The notes beneath the pieces are model-generated. The model saw only the letters and a program-made list of their open reading frames with translations, was not told where the DNA came from and did not search any database. Below, piece after piece: positions 25,680 to 33,966 of a stretch of 64,000 bases of DNA (position 1 is its first letter; every line of letters starts with the position of its first letter). Origin of the DNA: an uncultured Lachnospiraceae bacterium (GTDB taxonomy: Bacteria > Bacillota > Clostridia > Lachnospirales > Lachnospiraceae); contig CAJUFE010000004.1 in NCBI GenBank assembly GCA_910585635.1, positions 1 through 64,000 on the forward strand, read 5' to 3'. Both the position numbers and the translations under genes were made by a program.

Positions 25680-26503
25680 ATCCTTCCCTCCCTGCAGAAG
25701 GGGACAAATTCAAACCGGCTGTTCCCCAGGCTGATCTCATCCCCGATCTTTAATCGTTCCGGCCCTGTGAGCAGCTGGCCGTTATAGTAAGTCAAAGCTC
25801 CTGATGAAGGGATCACCGAAAACTGGTTCTGCCTGTCATCATAGACCACTGAACAATGGTTCTCTCTCGTCACGGCAGGATCGTCGATCACCTGCACATC
25901 CATAGTAAAGCTCCGGCCGATGCGGTTAAAACCGTGATGGAGCCGATAGTCCCGCCCCTTCTCCGGGCCTTCCAGGCACACCAGCCAGCCCGTCACATAG
26001 TCATTTCCCTTGGCCCCGGAGAAGAAGCCCACCGTCCGCTGGTCGTCATCCCCGGCCAAAGCCTCTAAGGCCACGGTGTTGGAGTCCTCCACCCCGCTGC
26101 CTGTGCCGACCCCCGTGGAGGCCAGGGCCATGGTCTTCTCATCATCTGTCCCCGGACCGCCAAAGCTTTCGGCTGCAGGTCCTTTCTGTGCCGGGGCCGC
26201 TCCGCTCCCGGCTCCGGGACCCTTCTGCCCCTGAGAGGCTCCGCTGGGTGCAGACGCCCCGCTCTTGCCATGGGCCCCAGCCTTCTGGGCCCGCTCTAAA
26301 GCCGCCGCCTTCTCCCGGCTCAAGGCCACGGTCTTCTCCCGGTCCAGCCAGCCCAGTAAGCCCCGTTTCTTCTCCTCGGCCTTCGGCGTATCGGCCGTCC
26401 CTGATCCAGCCTCCCCTCCCGCGGTAGAGATCCCGCAGTGAGGGCATCTGGAAAACCTCTGATCATCATAATAATGGCCACGAGGGCACCGGATCACCGC
26501 CAT
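25655..26503 (-). CDS. FHA-domain protein with zinc-ribbon N-terminus
   Basis: The 282-residue protein starts with a zinc-ribbon-like motif (CPRGHYYDDQRFSRCPHCG), then a long Ala/Gly/Ser/Lys linker (about residues 35-170) with Thr-containing patches such as KTVALSREKAAALERA and EKTMALAST that could be kinase targets. A C-terminal FHA domain follows (FNRIGRSFTMDVQVI, TRENHCSVVYDD). It ends 25 bp inside the VWA-FHA gene and starts 12 bp after the PP2C gene. Confidence 0.92.
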   Translation of the reverse strand: MAVIRCPRGHYYDDQRFSRCPHCGISTAGGEAGSGTADTPKAEEKKRGLLGWLDREKTVALSREKAAALERAQKAGAHGKSGASAPSGASQGQKGPGAGSGAAPAQKGPAAESFGGPGTDDEKTMALASTGVGTGSGVEDSNTVALEALAGDDDQRTVGFFSGAKGNDYVTGWLVCLEGPEKGRDYRLHHGFNRIGRSFTMDVQVIDDPAVTRENHCSVVYDDRQNQFSVIPSSGALTYYNGQLLTGPERLKIGDEISLGNSRFEFVPFCREGRIWEKEDGV

Positions 26504-26515
26504 GCTCTCTCCCTC

Positions 26516-27247
26516 CTACTCCAGCCAGACCGCCACGGCAGAATAATTATCCATGTTCTTCCCCTGGCCGTTCTTTTTTACGATCGCTTCCATCAGCTCC
26601 ACCCACTGCTCCGGACTCTTGGCCTTTTTCAGGCAATGCTGCATCTTCTTTTCATCGATCAGCTCCCAGAACCCGTCCGTGCACAGCAGGAAGGCCTGCT
26701 TGCCCTGGCGCAGCTTAGGTTCCTCCAGCTGGTATTTCGGCTGATCCCAGTCCACGCCCATGACCCGCAAAAGACGGTTCCGGTCCGGATGGTTCCGGAT
26801 CTGCTTCTCCTTGATCTGTCCGGCGGCCACCAGCATCTGGGGAACGCTGTGATCTAAGGTCCGCTGGGCCAGCTTCCCGTTCTGGAAAAGATAGAGACGG
26901 CTGTCCCCGATATGCCCCCACCAGATCCTGTCCGCCCCCACATGGAGGATCACCAGGGTGGTCTTCATATCCCGGGCCGTTATGTCTTCCTGCTGTTTGG
27001 TCAAGATCTCCTTCTGGGCATCCTGGAAGGAGGCCTCCAGGCTCTCGGTCCCGGCTCCCTTCACGGCGAAGATCTTCACCGCCGACTCCACGGCCAGCTG
27101 TGAGGCCACCTCTCCCTTTCCATGTCCTCCCAGGCCATCCGCCAGCACAAAGCAATACGCCTCATCCCGCTGGTACATCCCCACATTATCCTCATTATTC
27201 CCACGGTCCCCTATATTGCTGAGCAAATGATAAGCGATCATAAACAT
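26516..27247 (-). CDS. second PP2C-type Ser/Thr protein phosphatase
   Basis: The 243-residue phosphatase has PP2C motifs in order: GDRGNNEDNVGMY, VLADGLGGHGKGEVASQ, IGDSRLYLFQNG, LLCTDGFWELI and KNMDNYSAVAVWL. It is divergent from the phosphatase at 21367-22161, so the two probably have different targets. Translation may start at the first Met or at the Met two codons later (MIAYHLL). Confidence 0.94.
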   Translation of the reverse strand: MFMIAYHLLSNIGDRGNNEDNVGMYQRDEAYCFVLADGLGGHGKGEVASQLAVESAVKIFAVKGAGTESLEASFQDAQKEILTKQQEDITARDMKTTLVILHVGADRIWWGHIGDSRLYLFQNGKLAQRTLDHSVPQMLVAAGQIKEKQIRNHPDRNRLLRVMGVDWDQPKYQLEEPKLRQGKQAFLLCTDGFWELIDEKKMQHCLKKAKSPEQWVELMEAIVKKNGQGKNMDNYSAVAVWLE

Positions 27248-27385
27248 CTCTCCCCTATATCAAGATCAGGCCGTCTGGACCGGTTTAGATCTCTTTAAAC
27301 CACTCCCTCCGACCTGATCATGTTCACATCATTATCTGGTTTTCCTTTTCGTGCGCTGTCCGCACTGTGGGCGGCCGTCAGGCCA

Positions 27386-28279
27386 TCAGTTTAAGCGGAA
27401 GCCATTCTGCCTGCTGCTGCCCAGATAGACCACCGTACCCTTGGCGATCGTCTTCGGCTGGAACTTCTCTAAGCGCATGCCGCTCTCTAAGAACGTGCCG
27501 TTGCTGGAGTAGTCGGTCACCACATACTGCTGTGCCTTGCCGTCGAACCGGATCGAGCAGTGCTTCCGGCTCACATCCGCCGCCGTGGCGTCAAATACGA
27601 TGTTCGCTTCCTTGGGATCCCGCCCGAAGATCAGCTCCGTGCCGTCCTTCATCTCGAAGCTGGCGTTCAAGTACTTGCCGACAATGCCGACCACCACGCC
27701 GTCTGCGGAAAGGGACTTAGGTCCGTTATCCGGGGTCACTACCTTCTGCGGATCCACGTAATCCTTGTAGAGGATCGCGTTAGAGAAGGCGATCAGATAG
27801 GTGAAGACGATCCCGATAAACCCTACCGCCGGGATGATGTGCAGCCAAGCGGTATTCGGGTTAAAGCCAAAAGAACGATAATAGTTATGATAATATAGGA
27901 ACGTGAACACCCTGTTGGCGATAAAATAGATGAACACCAGGACCGCGATGATCGCCGGATGGCTGGGGATCAGCATGCCCAGCAGGACCGATACCAGGAT
28001 GACCAACCCCCAAGTGATGGTGGTCGATCCAAAAAAGAGGATATACCACACCGGGCATTCCGCGATCTTCATCTGATAGATCTGGCGGGCGATCGGTATG
28101 AAGGGCATGAAATCCCCCTCTACCTTTGCCTTGTGGCCAGTACACATCAGGGCATAACCCTCCACAAAATATTTAGACAGGAAAATGACGATAGCTGCCA
28201 GGCTGAACAGCATCGAAAAGCCTTCTGCGGCCATCATGATCTCATCGAAGATCTCTTCTAATTCATATAATCCAACCAT
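27386..28279 (-). CDS. polytopic membrane protein with C-terminal FHA domain
   Basis: The 297-residue protein has about four or five membrane helices in the first 200 residues (MLFSLAAIVIFLSKYFVEGY, ITWGLVILVSVLLGMLI, IIAVLVFIYFIANRVF, IIPAVGFIGIVFTYLIAF). The membrane part resembles the DUF5684 type. A cytosolic FHA domain follows (LIFGRDPKEANIVFDAT, SRKHCSIRFDG, DYSSNGTFLESG). It would recruit phosphorylated proteins to the membrane. It lies second in the locus, 21 bp after the first FHA gene. The 138 bp to the next gene show no clear terminator. Confidence 0.92.
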   Translation of the reverse strand: MVGLYELEEIFDEIMMAAEGFSMLFSLAAIVIFLSKYFVEGYALMCTGHKAKVEGDFMPFIPIARQIYQMKIAECPVWYILFFGSTTITWGLVILVSVLLGMLIPSHPAIIAVLVFIYFIANRVFTFLYYHNYYRSFGFNPNTAWLHIIPAVGFIGIVFTYLIAFSNAILYKDYVDPQKVVTPDNGPKSLSADGVVVGIVGKYLNASFEMKDGTELIFGRDPKEANIVFDATAADVSRKHCSIRFDGKAQQYVVTDYSSNGTFLESGMRLEKFQPKTIAKGTVVYLGSSRQNGFRLN

Positions 28280-28300
28280 TTATGTATCTCCTCTCAAGGT

Positions 28301-28912
28301 CTAGTCTTCCTTCCCCCAGTTAAACTCACTGTCGCAGCAGGGGATCAGCATCAGATATACCTCGCCGACCTGCAGGACGTCGTTCTTCTTTAACTGCACC
28401 GGTGAAAGCACCACGTTATTATTGACATAGAACAGCTCTCTGGAATCGCCGGGCTGGGCGATGAAGATGTTCTGCCTGGGCTCATGGATGATCGTGGCGT
28501 GACGCTCCCTGGACACCGTGTTCTCCCCGGTCAGGCATACATCCATCCCGGCGCTCCGGCCGATGAAGTTCCGGCCGCTCTTTAAGCGGAAATCCTGTCC
28601 GTAGAACCGGCCCTTGGTGCATACCAGCCAGCCAACAGTGGGCGCCATGGTCGGGGTCTCCATCTTATCGTTCTGATAGATGCTGATGGTCTTGCCCTCA
28701 TCCAGGTCCGCATAATCAAATCCGCCGCCTGCATTGTCATCTGCCTTATCCTGGAAGCTGTCTAAGTCGATCGTATCCGAAAGGCTCTGGGTCGTCCCGG
28801 CATCATAGGAAATGGTCTGGTTCTCTACAGGGCCGCCACCACCGCAATGGGGGCAGGATGCATACGTATCACTGTCATAGAAATGACCGTTGCTGCATTT
28901 GGTTAAGTTCAT
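28301..28912 (-). CDS. FHA-domain protein, first gene of the signalling locus
   Basis: The 203-residue protein has a zinc-ribbon-like N-terminus (MNLTKCSNGHFYDSDTYASC, PHCGG), a short acidic linker with Thr-containing repeats (EGKTISIYQ, NQTISYDAG) and an FHA domain (GRNFIGRSAGMDVCLTGE, SRERHATIIHEP). It is strikingly similar to the FHA protein at 15996-16760. The ATG at 28910-28912 was chosen over an ORF start 41 codons upstream because AGGAG lies eight bases before it and the longer frame would run through the 5' leader close to the promoter at 29006-29035. Confidence 0.92.
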   Translation of the reverse strand: MNLTKCSNGHFYDSDTYASCPHCGGGGPVENQTISYDAGTTQSLSDTIDLDSFQDKADDNAGGGFDYADLDEGKTISIYQNDKMETPTMAPTVGWLVCTKGRFYGQDFRLKSGRNFIGRSAGMDVCLTGENTVSRERHATIIHEPRQNIFIAQPGDSRELFYVNNNVVLSPVQLKKNDVLQVGEVYLMLIPCCDSEFNWGKED

Positions 28913-29005
28913 ACTCTTTTCTCCTTCTCCATTTTCTCTATCAGCCATAGCCCTTGTGGTACCTGCCGTACAAAAACACGATATAAGCCTACGACCGATT
29001 AATTT

Positions 29006-29035
29006 ATTATAACAAAACGCCTGCCATGAATGCAA
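29006..29035 (-). promoter_or_regulatory. promoter of the kinase/phosphatase/FHA locus
   Basis: On the minus strand there is TTGCAT (29030-29035), an 18-bp spacer and a perfect TATAAT (29006-29011). It lies about 94 bases before the first FHA gene. The weak -35 and long spacer suit activator-dependent transcription. Confidence 0.7.
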
Positions 29036-29042
29036 CCTTTTA

Positions 29043-29074
29043 CAAAAATGGGCCTATTTCATGCAAAAATGGGC
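29043..29074 (-). promoter_or_regulatory. two direct repeats 21 bp apart next to the promoter (candidate LytTR sites)
   Basis: CAAAAATGGGC occurs at 29043-29053 and again at 29064-29074, exactly 21 bp apart, with the nearer copy 7 bp upstream of the -35. LytTR regulators such as AgrA bind paired direct repeats about two helical turns apart just upstream of -35 elements. The gene immediately upstream encodes a LytTR regulator. The spacing and position are seen; the binding is inferred. Confidence 0.55.
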
Positions 29075-29105
29075 GATCCATCTGTGGACCCATCTCGTTG
29101 TATGT

Positions 29106-29849
29106 TCATGCATGGGTCTGTCCTGCCTGCGGCGGCATGAGCAACCGTTCCATATAGCCGTGATAGCGGGCCTTGGTCGCCCCGTACCGGGCCTTGCTGA
29201 TCGGGATCTTCATCTCATCATCCATCCACACCTGGCCCTTCTCCATCCGGCGGATCTCGTTCATGTTCACCACATAGCTCTTGTGGCACTGGATAAAATA
29301 CTCCGGCAGACGCTCATACAGATGCTCCAGGCGGTCGTAGCACCGATGGCTCCCGGTCCTGGTGTGGATCGTCACCATATGCCCGGCGCTCTCCAGATAC
29401 AAGATCTCCTCAAACCGGATCGAGCGGGTGGTGCTCTTATGCCTTACCAGCAGGCTGTTGGGGTCCTTTCTGCGCTCCGCCTCCAGTACCTTCTGCAGGT
29501 TTTTCTCCAGCAGCCCTTCCTCCACCGGGCGGATCAAAAAGCCGCTCACATTAGCCGGGGTCAGGAAGATCTGCTGGACATAGCGCTCCGGATAGCGGGT
29601 CATATAGATGATCCTCGTCTCCGGCGCCGTAAAGAAAAGGTCTCCCGCCGCGTCGATCCCTCTGGGTTCTCCTTCCCACTGGACATCCAGGAGGACGGCC
29701 GCATACCGTTCACCTCCTTCTATGGCTAAGAACAGGTTCCTCAGCTCCAGATACCCATCACAAGCTCCCTCGCCCCATATCCGGCCGGTCATCATCCTGA
29801 CCTGCTCTAATGCGGCAAGATCATTTGAACACACTGCCACCTTCATCAT
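29106..29849 (-). CDS. LytTR-family response regulator
   Basis: The 247-residue regulator has a receiver domain (VAVCSND acidic pocket, phospho-acceptor Asp in AVLLDVQWEG, Thr in IYMTRYPE) in which the usual Lys-Pro is Arg-Pro (IRPVEEG). A C-terminal LytTR DNA-binding domain follows (LLVRHKSTTRSIRFEEILYL, FIQCHKSYVVNMNEI). No histidine kinase lies beside it. The Met at 29849 was chosen because the longer frame would start upstream of the putative -10 (29919-29924). It ends 32 bp from the direct repeats and 71 bp from the -35 of the FHA locus. Confidence 0.9.
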   Translation of the reverse strand: MMKVAVCSNDLAALEQVRMMTGRIWGEGACDGYLELRNLFLAIEGGERYAAVLLDVQWEGEPRGIDAAGDLFFTAPETRIIYMTRYPERYVQQIFLTPANVSGFLIRPVEEGLLEKNLQKVLEAERRKDPNSLLVRHKSTTRSIRFEEILYLESAGHMVTIHTRTGSHRCYDRLEHLYERLPEYFIQCHKSYVVNMNEIRRMEKGQVWMDDEMKIPISKARYGATKARYHGYMERLLMPPQAGQTHA

Positions 29850-29918
29850 CGGTCTCTGACACTCCTTGTCTGCGCTTACCAGAGCGCCCTTAACAAGAAC
29901 ACCCTGGACCATGCTCTC

Positions 29919-29924
29919 ATTATA
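29919..29924 (-). promoter_or_regulatory. putative -10 element of the LytTR regulator gene
   Basis: A perfect minus-strand TATAAT lies about 70 bases before the chosen start. No convincing -35 is seen at the usual distance, so it may need an activator. The rest of the 29850-30239 gap holds only the terminator at 30063-30107. Confidence 0.4.
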
Positions 29925-30062
29925 GCCTAAAATGTCTGAAAATGCCACTGCAATGTCTCCTGCGCTCTTATAGAACACCACCAGAAGGCAGCAAAGGATC
30001 ATGTCTCACACTAACAGCCCCTCCACCCAGCCGGTAAAAGGGAAAAAGGGAACACGAGCGGT

Positions 30063-30107
30063 CAAAAAAGCGGCCTGCCAGGAGATCTTACATCCAGGCA
30101 GGCCGCT
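30063..30107 (-). terminator. Rho-independent terminator after the APH-fold kinase gene
   Basis: A perfect 11-bp stem, AGCGGCCTGCC (30069-30079) with GGCAGGCCGCT (30097-30107), is followed on the minus strand by TTTTTT. It ends the transcript of the gene stopping at 30240. Confidence 0.85.
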
Positions 30108-30239
30108 CAAGGGACATTACTTTTTTAGGTTGGTTGATCTTTATTTAATTTTCGGTTGTTTAAGGCGATCATCATTTATCACACGTCAACAGTTACTTAG
30201 ACAAGTGTTCCACTGCTGGGGCGGTGTAACATTTGGTGT

Positions 30240-30995
30240 CTACTGATACTCAGCTACGTCGATCCATCTTAAGAGGAGCTCTTTCTCCTTCTCCTTCTTC
30301 TTGGTCAACTGTGCGGCCGCCACGATCGGGAGCCAGCGGTTCACATACTGGCGGGCGGTATCGCTCTTCCTGCAGAAGATCTGCATATAGAGCTCTGCCT
30401 TTTTGGGGTCTTCCAGGGTGAACAGCAGGAAGGTCATCGCTGCATCCGCGGAAGCATTGCCCTGTGCGGCATGGGCCCAGTCGATGATCCAGGCCTTGTT
30501 GTACTTATCGATGATCACATTGCTGGGATTGAAATCGCCGTGGCACAGCTTCTTATGTCTCGGCATGCTCTCCAGACGGGTGGCCAGCTCATAGCGGGCG
30601 GTAGCATCGATATCCTTTAAGCTGTTGATCTGATCCATCAGCTTATGGCGCAGGGTCTTGATGGTGGGCACCTTCTTGCTGTGGACGGTCAGCTGCAGGT
30701 CCACGAACATCTCCATATAGGTCTCCAGCTTCTCCGGCTCCTCTTCCATCATCTGTGCCAGGGTCTTGCCCTCGATCTTCTCGCGGACCAGGCACCAGCC
30801 TTCCTCTGTCCCGGATACAGACAGCAGCGCAGGCACATTTAAGTCGGTGTTCTCTTCCACCAGCGCCTCGTTGCGGGCCTCGTTCAGGACTTCGGCCTTG
30901 GTATAGCGGTTGTCAAATACCTTGATGATGGTATCCTCTGTGGCATAGACCGTCTTATGAGGTCTTGTGAAGATGACTGTCTTATTTTCTTCCAT
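30240..30995 (-). CDS. APH-fold (aminoglycoside phosphotransferase-like) kinase
   Basis: The 251-residue protein has the APH catalytic core: CHGDFNPSNVIID (catalytic loop) and WIIDWAHAAQGNASADAAM (metal-binding segment), preceded by an N-lobe that includes WCLVREKIEGKTLAQMM. It resembles the TIGR02172-type family common in gut Firmicutes. The substrate is unknown, and there is no reason to assume drug resistance. AAGGAGG lies before the ATG. It may share the adhE transcript, since adhE ends 116 bp upstream with no clear terminator between them. Confidence 0.85.
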   Translation of the reverse strand: MEENKTVIFTRPHKTVYATEDTIIKVFDNRYTKAEVLNEARNEALVEENTDLNVPALLSVSGTEEGWCLVREKIEGKTLAQMMEEEPEKLETYMEMFVDLQLTVHSKKVPTIKTLRHKLMDQINSLKDIDATARYELATRLESMPRHKKLCHGDFNPSNVIIDKYNKAWIIDWAHAAQGNASADAAMTFLLFTLEDPKKAELYMQIFCRKSDTARQYVNRWLPIVAAAQLTKKKEKEKELLLRWIDVAEYQ

Positions 30996-31111
30996 TACCT
31001 TCTCTTCCTCCTTGCTTTTTTGCTATGTTCTCTGCTTTCCCTTTATTTGGATAACTGTCCGGGCTGCGGCCCTTCTCAGTCCCTTTCTCCTAAGGCCGGA
31101 TGGTCCTGCGC

Positions 31112-33742
31112 CTATTTCCCGTAATATGCCCGCAGGTACATCTCCTTGATCTCGCTCATCAGCGGATATCTGGGGTTCGCGCCGGTACACTGATCGTCGA
31201 AGGCATCCTCCACCATCTGGTCTAAGTTATCCAGGAAGTACTTCTCGTCGATGCCGTAATCCTTGATGCACTTCTTGATGCCCACTTTCTCCTTCAGATC
31301 CTCGATCTTCGCGATGAACAGCTCCAAGGTCTCCTTGTCATCCTTGCCGCACACGCCGCAGAAGTTCGCGCACTCTACGTAGCGGGCCAGGGTGTGGGGA
31401 TACTGGTACTGGGAGAAGGTCCCCATCTTCGGCGGAACTTCCTCTGCATTATACCGTACCACCTCGCTGATCAGCAGGGCATTGGCCACGCCGTGGGGCA
31501 GGTGATGGTAAGCGCCCAGCTTATGTGCCATAGAGTGGCATACGCCTAAGAACGCATTGGCGAAGGCCATACCGGCCAGACAGGAAGCGTCGGCCATCTT
31601 TGCCCTTGCCTCCGGATCGCTGGCGCCGTTCTCGTAAGCTCTTGGCAGATACTCAAATACGCTCTTCATGGCCTTTAATGCCAGTCCGTCGGTGTAATCG
31701 GTGGCCATGATGGAAGCATAAGCCTCCAGAGCGTGGGTCAGTACGTCTACACCGGACGCGCTGGTCAGGCCCTTGGGCTGGTTCATCATATTGTCCGCAT
31801 CGATGATCGCCATGTTGGGGAGCAGCTCATAGTCTGCCAACGGGTACTTGGTGCCGGTCCTGTCGTCGGTGATCACGGCGAACGGGGTCACCTCGGAGCC
31901 TGTACCGGAGGAAGTGGGGATCGCCACAAAGTAGGCTTTCTCGCCCATCTTGGGGAAGGTGTAGACCCTCTTGCGGATATCCATGAAGCGCATGGCCAGA
32001 TCTAAGAAGTCCACCTCCGGATGCTCATATAACACCCACATGATCTTGCCGGCGTCCATAGCGGAGCCGCCGCCCAGGGCGATGATGCAGTCCGGCTCAA
32101 ATGCGGTCATAGCTTTCGCGCCTGCCAGTGCAGAAGAAAGGTTGGGATCGGGTGCTACCTCGAAGAAGCAGGTATGCTGGATGCCCATCTCGTCTAACTT
32201 GTCCTCGATCGGCTTTACATAGCCGTTCTTATATAAGAAGGAGTCGGTGACGATAAAGCATTTCTTCTTGCCCATCACGTTCCCCAGCTCATCTAATGCC
32301 ACCGGCATACAGCCCTTCTTGAAGTATACCTTCTGGGGCGCTCTGAACCACAACATATTTTCTCTCCTCTCCGCCACTGTCTTGATATTTAACAGATGTT
32401 TTACACCTACGTTCTCGGAAACGGAGTTGCCGCCCCAGGAGCCGCAGCCCAGGGTCAGGGACGGGGCCATCTTGAAGTTATACAGATCGCCGATGCCGCC
32501 ATGAGAAGAAGGTGTATTGATCACGATACGGCAGGTCTTCATAGCGCCTGCATGCTTCAAGATCTTTTCCTTCTGGGCGGGATGGATGTACAGGGAAGCC
32601 GTATGGCCGTAGCCGCCGTCTGCTACCAGACGCTCGGCCTTGGCGATCGCGTCGTCAAAGTCCTTTGCATGGTACATCGCCAGTACCGGGGACAGCTTCT
32701 CGTGGGCGAACTCCTCGGAGATATCTACGGATTCTACCTCGCCGATCAGGATCTTCGCCTTCTCCGGCACCTCGACGCCGGCCAGCTTCGCGATCTTATA
32801 GGCGGACTGGCCTACGATCTTGGCATTTAACGCGCCGTTGATCAGGATCGTGTGACGGACCTTATCCAGCTCGTCGGGTTTTAAGAAGTAGCAGCCTCTG
32901 TCCTGGAACTCCTTCTTCACTGCGTCATAGGCGTCGCCCACTACGGTCACAGACTGCTCGGAGGCGCAGATCATACCATTATCAAAGGTCTTGGAATGGA
33001 TGATCGAGCTGACCGCCATCCGGATATCTGCCGTCTCGTCGATGATGACCGGTGTGTTGCCTGCGCCCACGCCTAATGCCGGCTTGCCGGAGGAGTAAGC
33101 GGCCTTCACCATGCCGGGGCCGCCGGTGGCCAGGATCGTGTCCGCATCCCGCATGACCTCATTGGTCAACTCAAGGCTGGGCACGTCGATCCAGCTGATG
33201 ATGTTCTTAGGCGCGCCGGCTGCCACTGCCGCTTCCAGCACTACCTTTGCCGCCTCGATCGTACAGTTCTTTGCACGGGGATGGGGGCTGAAGATGATCG
33301 CGTTCCGGGTCTTTAAGCAGATGAGTGCCTTAAAGATCGCGGTAGATGTGGGGTTGGTGGTGGGGATGACCGCCGCTACCAGGCCGATCGGCTCTGCGAT
33401 CTTCTTGATCCCGAAGGCGGTATCCTCCTCGATCACACCACAGGTCTTGGTGTTCCGGTAGGCATTGTAGATGTACTCGGCGGCGTAGTGGTTCTTGATC
33501 ACCTTGTCCTCCACGATACCCATGCCGGTCTCCTTCACGGCCATCTTGGCCAGCGGGATCCTTGCCTTGTTGGCAGCCATGGCCGCCGCGAAGAAGATCT
33601 TATCTACCTGCTCCTGGGTGTAGGTGGCAAAGATCTTCTGGGCTTTCCGCATCTCTTTCATGCGGGCCTGCAGTGCGTCCACATTGTCGATGAGATCCTG
33701 CTTCGGCTCTGCTACTGCTTCTTTGGTCGTTGTTTCTGCCAT
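31112..33742 (-). CDS. adhE: bifunctional acetaldehyde-CoA / alcohol dehydrogenase
   Basis: This fermentative enzyme reduces acetyl-CoA to acetaldehyde and ethanol with two NADH. The 876 residues comprise an N-terminal CoA-acylating aldehyde dehydrogenase (GVGAGNTPVIID, catalytic Cys in NGMICASEQS) and a C-terminal iron-dependent alcohol dehydrogenase (ALGGGSAMDAGKIMW, ligand region DVLTHALEAYAS and CHSMAHKLGAYHHLPHG). Length and motifs are standard for AdhE. AGGAGGT precedes the ATG. The promoter at 33833-33861 is followed by three Rex-type operator repeats, so expression probably rises when NADH/NAD+ is high. Confidence 0.98.
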   Translation of the reverse strand: MAETTTKEAVAEPKQDLIDNVDALQARMKEMRKAQKIFATYTQEQVDKIFFAAAMAANKARIPLAKMAVKETGMGIVEDKVIKNHYAAEYIYNAYRNTKTCGVIEEDTAFGIKKIAEPIGLVAAVIPTTNPTSTAIFKALICLKTRNAIIFSPHPRAKNCTIEAAKVVLEAAVAAGAPKNIISWIDVPSLELTNEVMRDADTILATGGPGMVKAAYSSGKPALGVGAGNTPVIIDETADIRMAVSSIIHSKTFDNGMICASEQSVTVVGDAYDAVKKEFQDRGCYFLKPDELDKVRHTILINGALNAKIVGQSAYKIAKLAGVEVPEKAKILIGEVESVDISEEFAHEKLSPVLAMYHAKDFDDAIAKAERLVADGGYGHTASLYIHPAQKEKILKHAGAMKTCRIVINTPSSHGGIGDLYNFKMAPSLTLGCGSWGGNSVSENVGVKHLLNIKTVAERRENMLWFRAPQKVYFKKGCMPVALDELGNVMGKKKCFIVTDSFLYKNGYVKPIEDKLDEMGIQHTCFFEVAPDPNLSSALAGAKAMTAFEPDCIIALGGGSAMDAGKIMWVLYEHPEVDFLDLAMRFMDIRKRVYTFPKMGEKAYFVAIPTSSGTGSEVTPFAVITDDRTGTKYPLADYELLPNMAIIDADNMMNQPKGLTSASGVDVLTHALEAYASIMATDYTDGLALKAMKSVFEYLPRAYENGASDPEARAKMADASCLAGMAFANAFLGVCHSMAHKLGAYHHLPHGVANALLISEVVRYNAEEVPPKMGTFSQYQYPHTLARYVECANFCGVCGKDDKETLELFIAKIEDLKEKVGIKKCIKDYGIDEKYFLDNLDQMVEDAFDDQCTGANPRYPLMSEIKEMYLRAYYGK

Positions 33743-33784
33743 TTTTGTTACCTCCTATTTTAGATAGTTTATTAAGAACCTAAC

Positions 33785-33826
33785 GTTAATTTATTAACGT
33801 TAAATTATTAACGTTATTTTTTTAAC
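33785..33826 (-). promoter_or_regulatory. triple tandem Rex-type operator in the adhE leader
   Basis: Three contiguous 14-bp palindromes follow the core GTTAA-N4-TTAAC: GTTAATTTATTAAC (33785-33798), GTTAAATTATTAAC (33799-33812) and GTTATTTTTTTAAC (33813-33826, one mismatch). The third ends in TTAACAA as in the full Rex consensus. They begin directly downstream of the -10, where a repressor would block initiation. Confidence 0.75.
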
Positions 33827-33832
33827 AATTTC

Positions 33833-33861
33833 ATTATATACTAACTGACCTGTAAAGTCAA
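33833..33861 (-). promoter_or_regulatory. adhE promoter
   Basis: On the minus strand there is TTGACT (33856-33861), a 17-bp spacer and a perfect TATAAT (33833-33838). It is a strong sigma-A-type promoter that runs into the Rex-type repeats. Confidence 0.85.
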
Positions 33862-33966
33862 CAGGAAGTTTCGGTTTTTTCCGAAAAGTTTTCGTAAATA
33901 AAGTTAGAGTGATCCTTAGAAAAATTATGGGGAAGCTGAAGGGGATGGAGGCAAAAGGCCCGCTCC

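Noticed and set aside
30240..30995. Aminoglycoside resistance gene
   Set aside because: The APH fold is clear, but the protein resembles a broad family of unknown substrate and its setting beside adhE gives no support for resistance.
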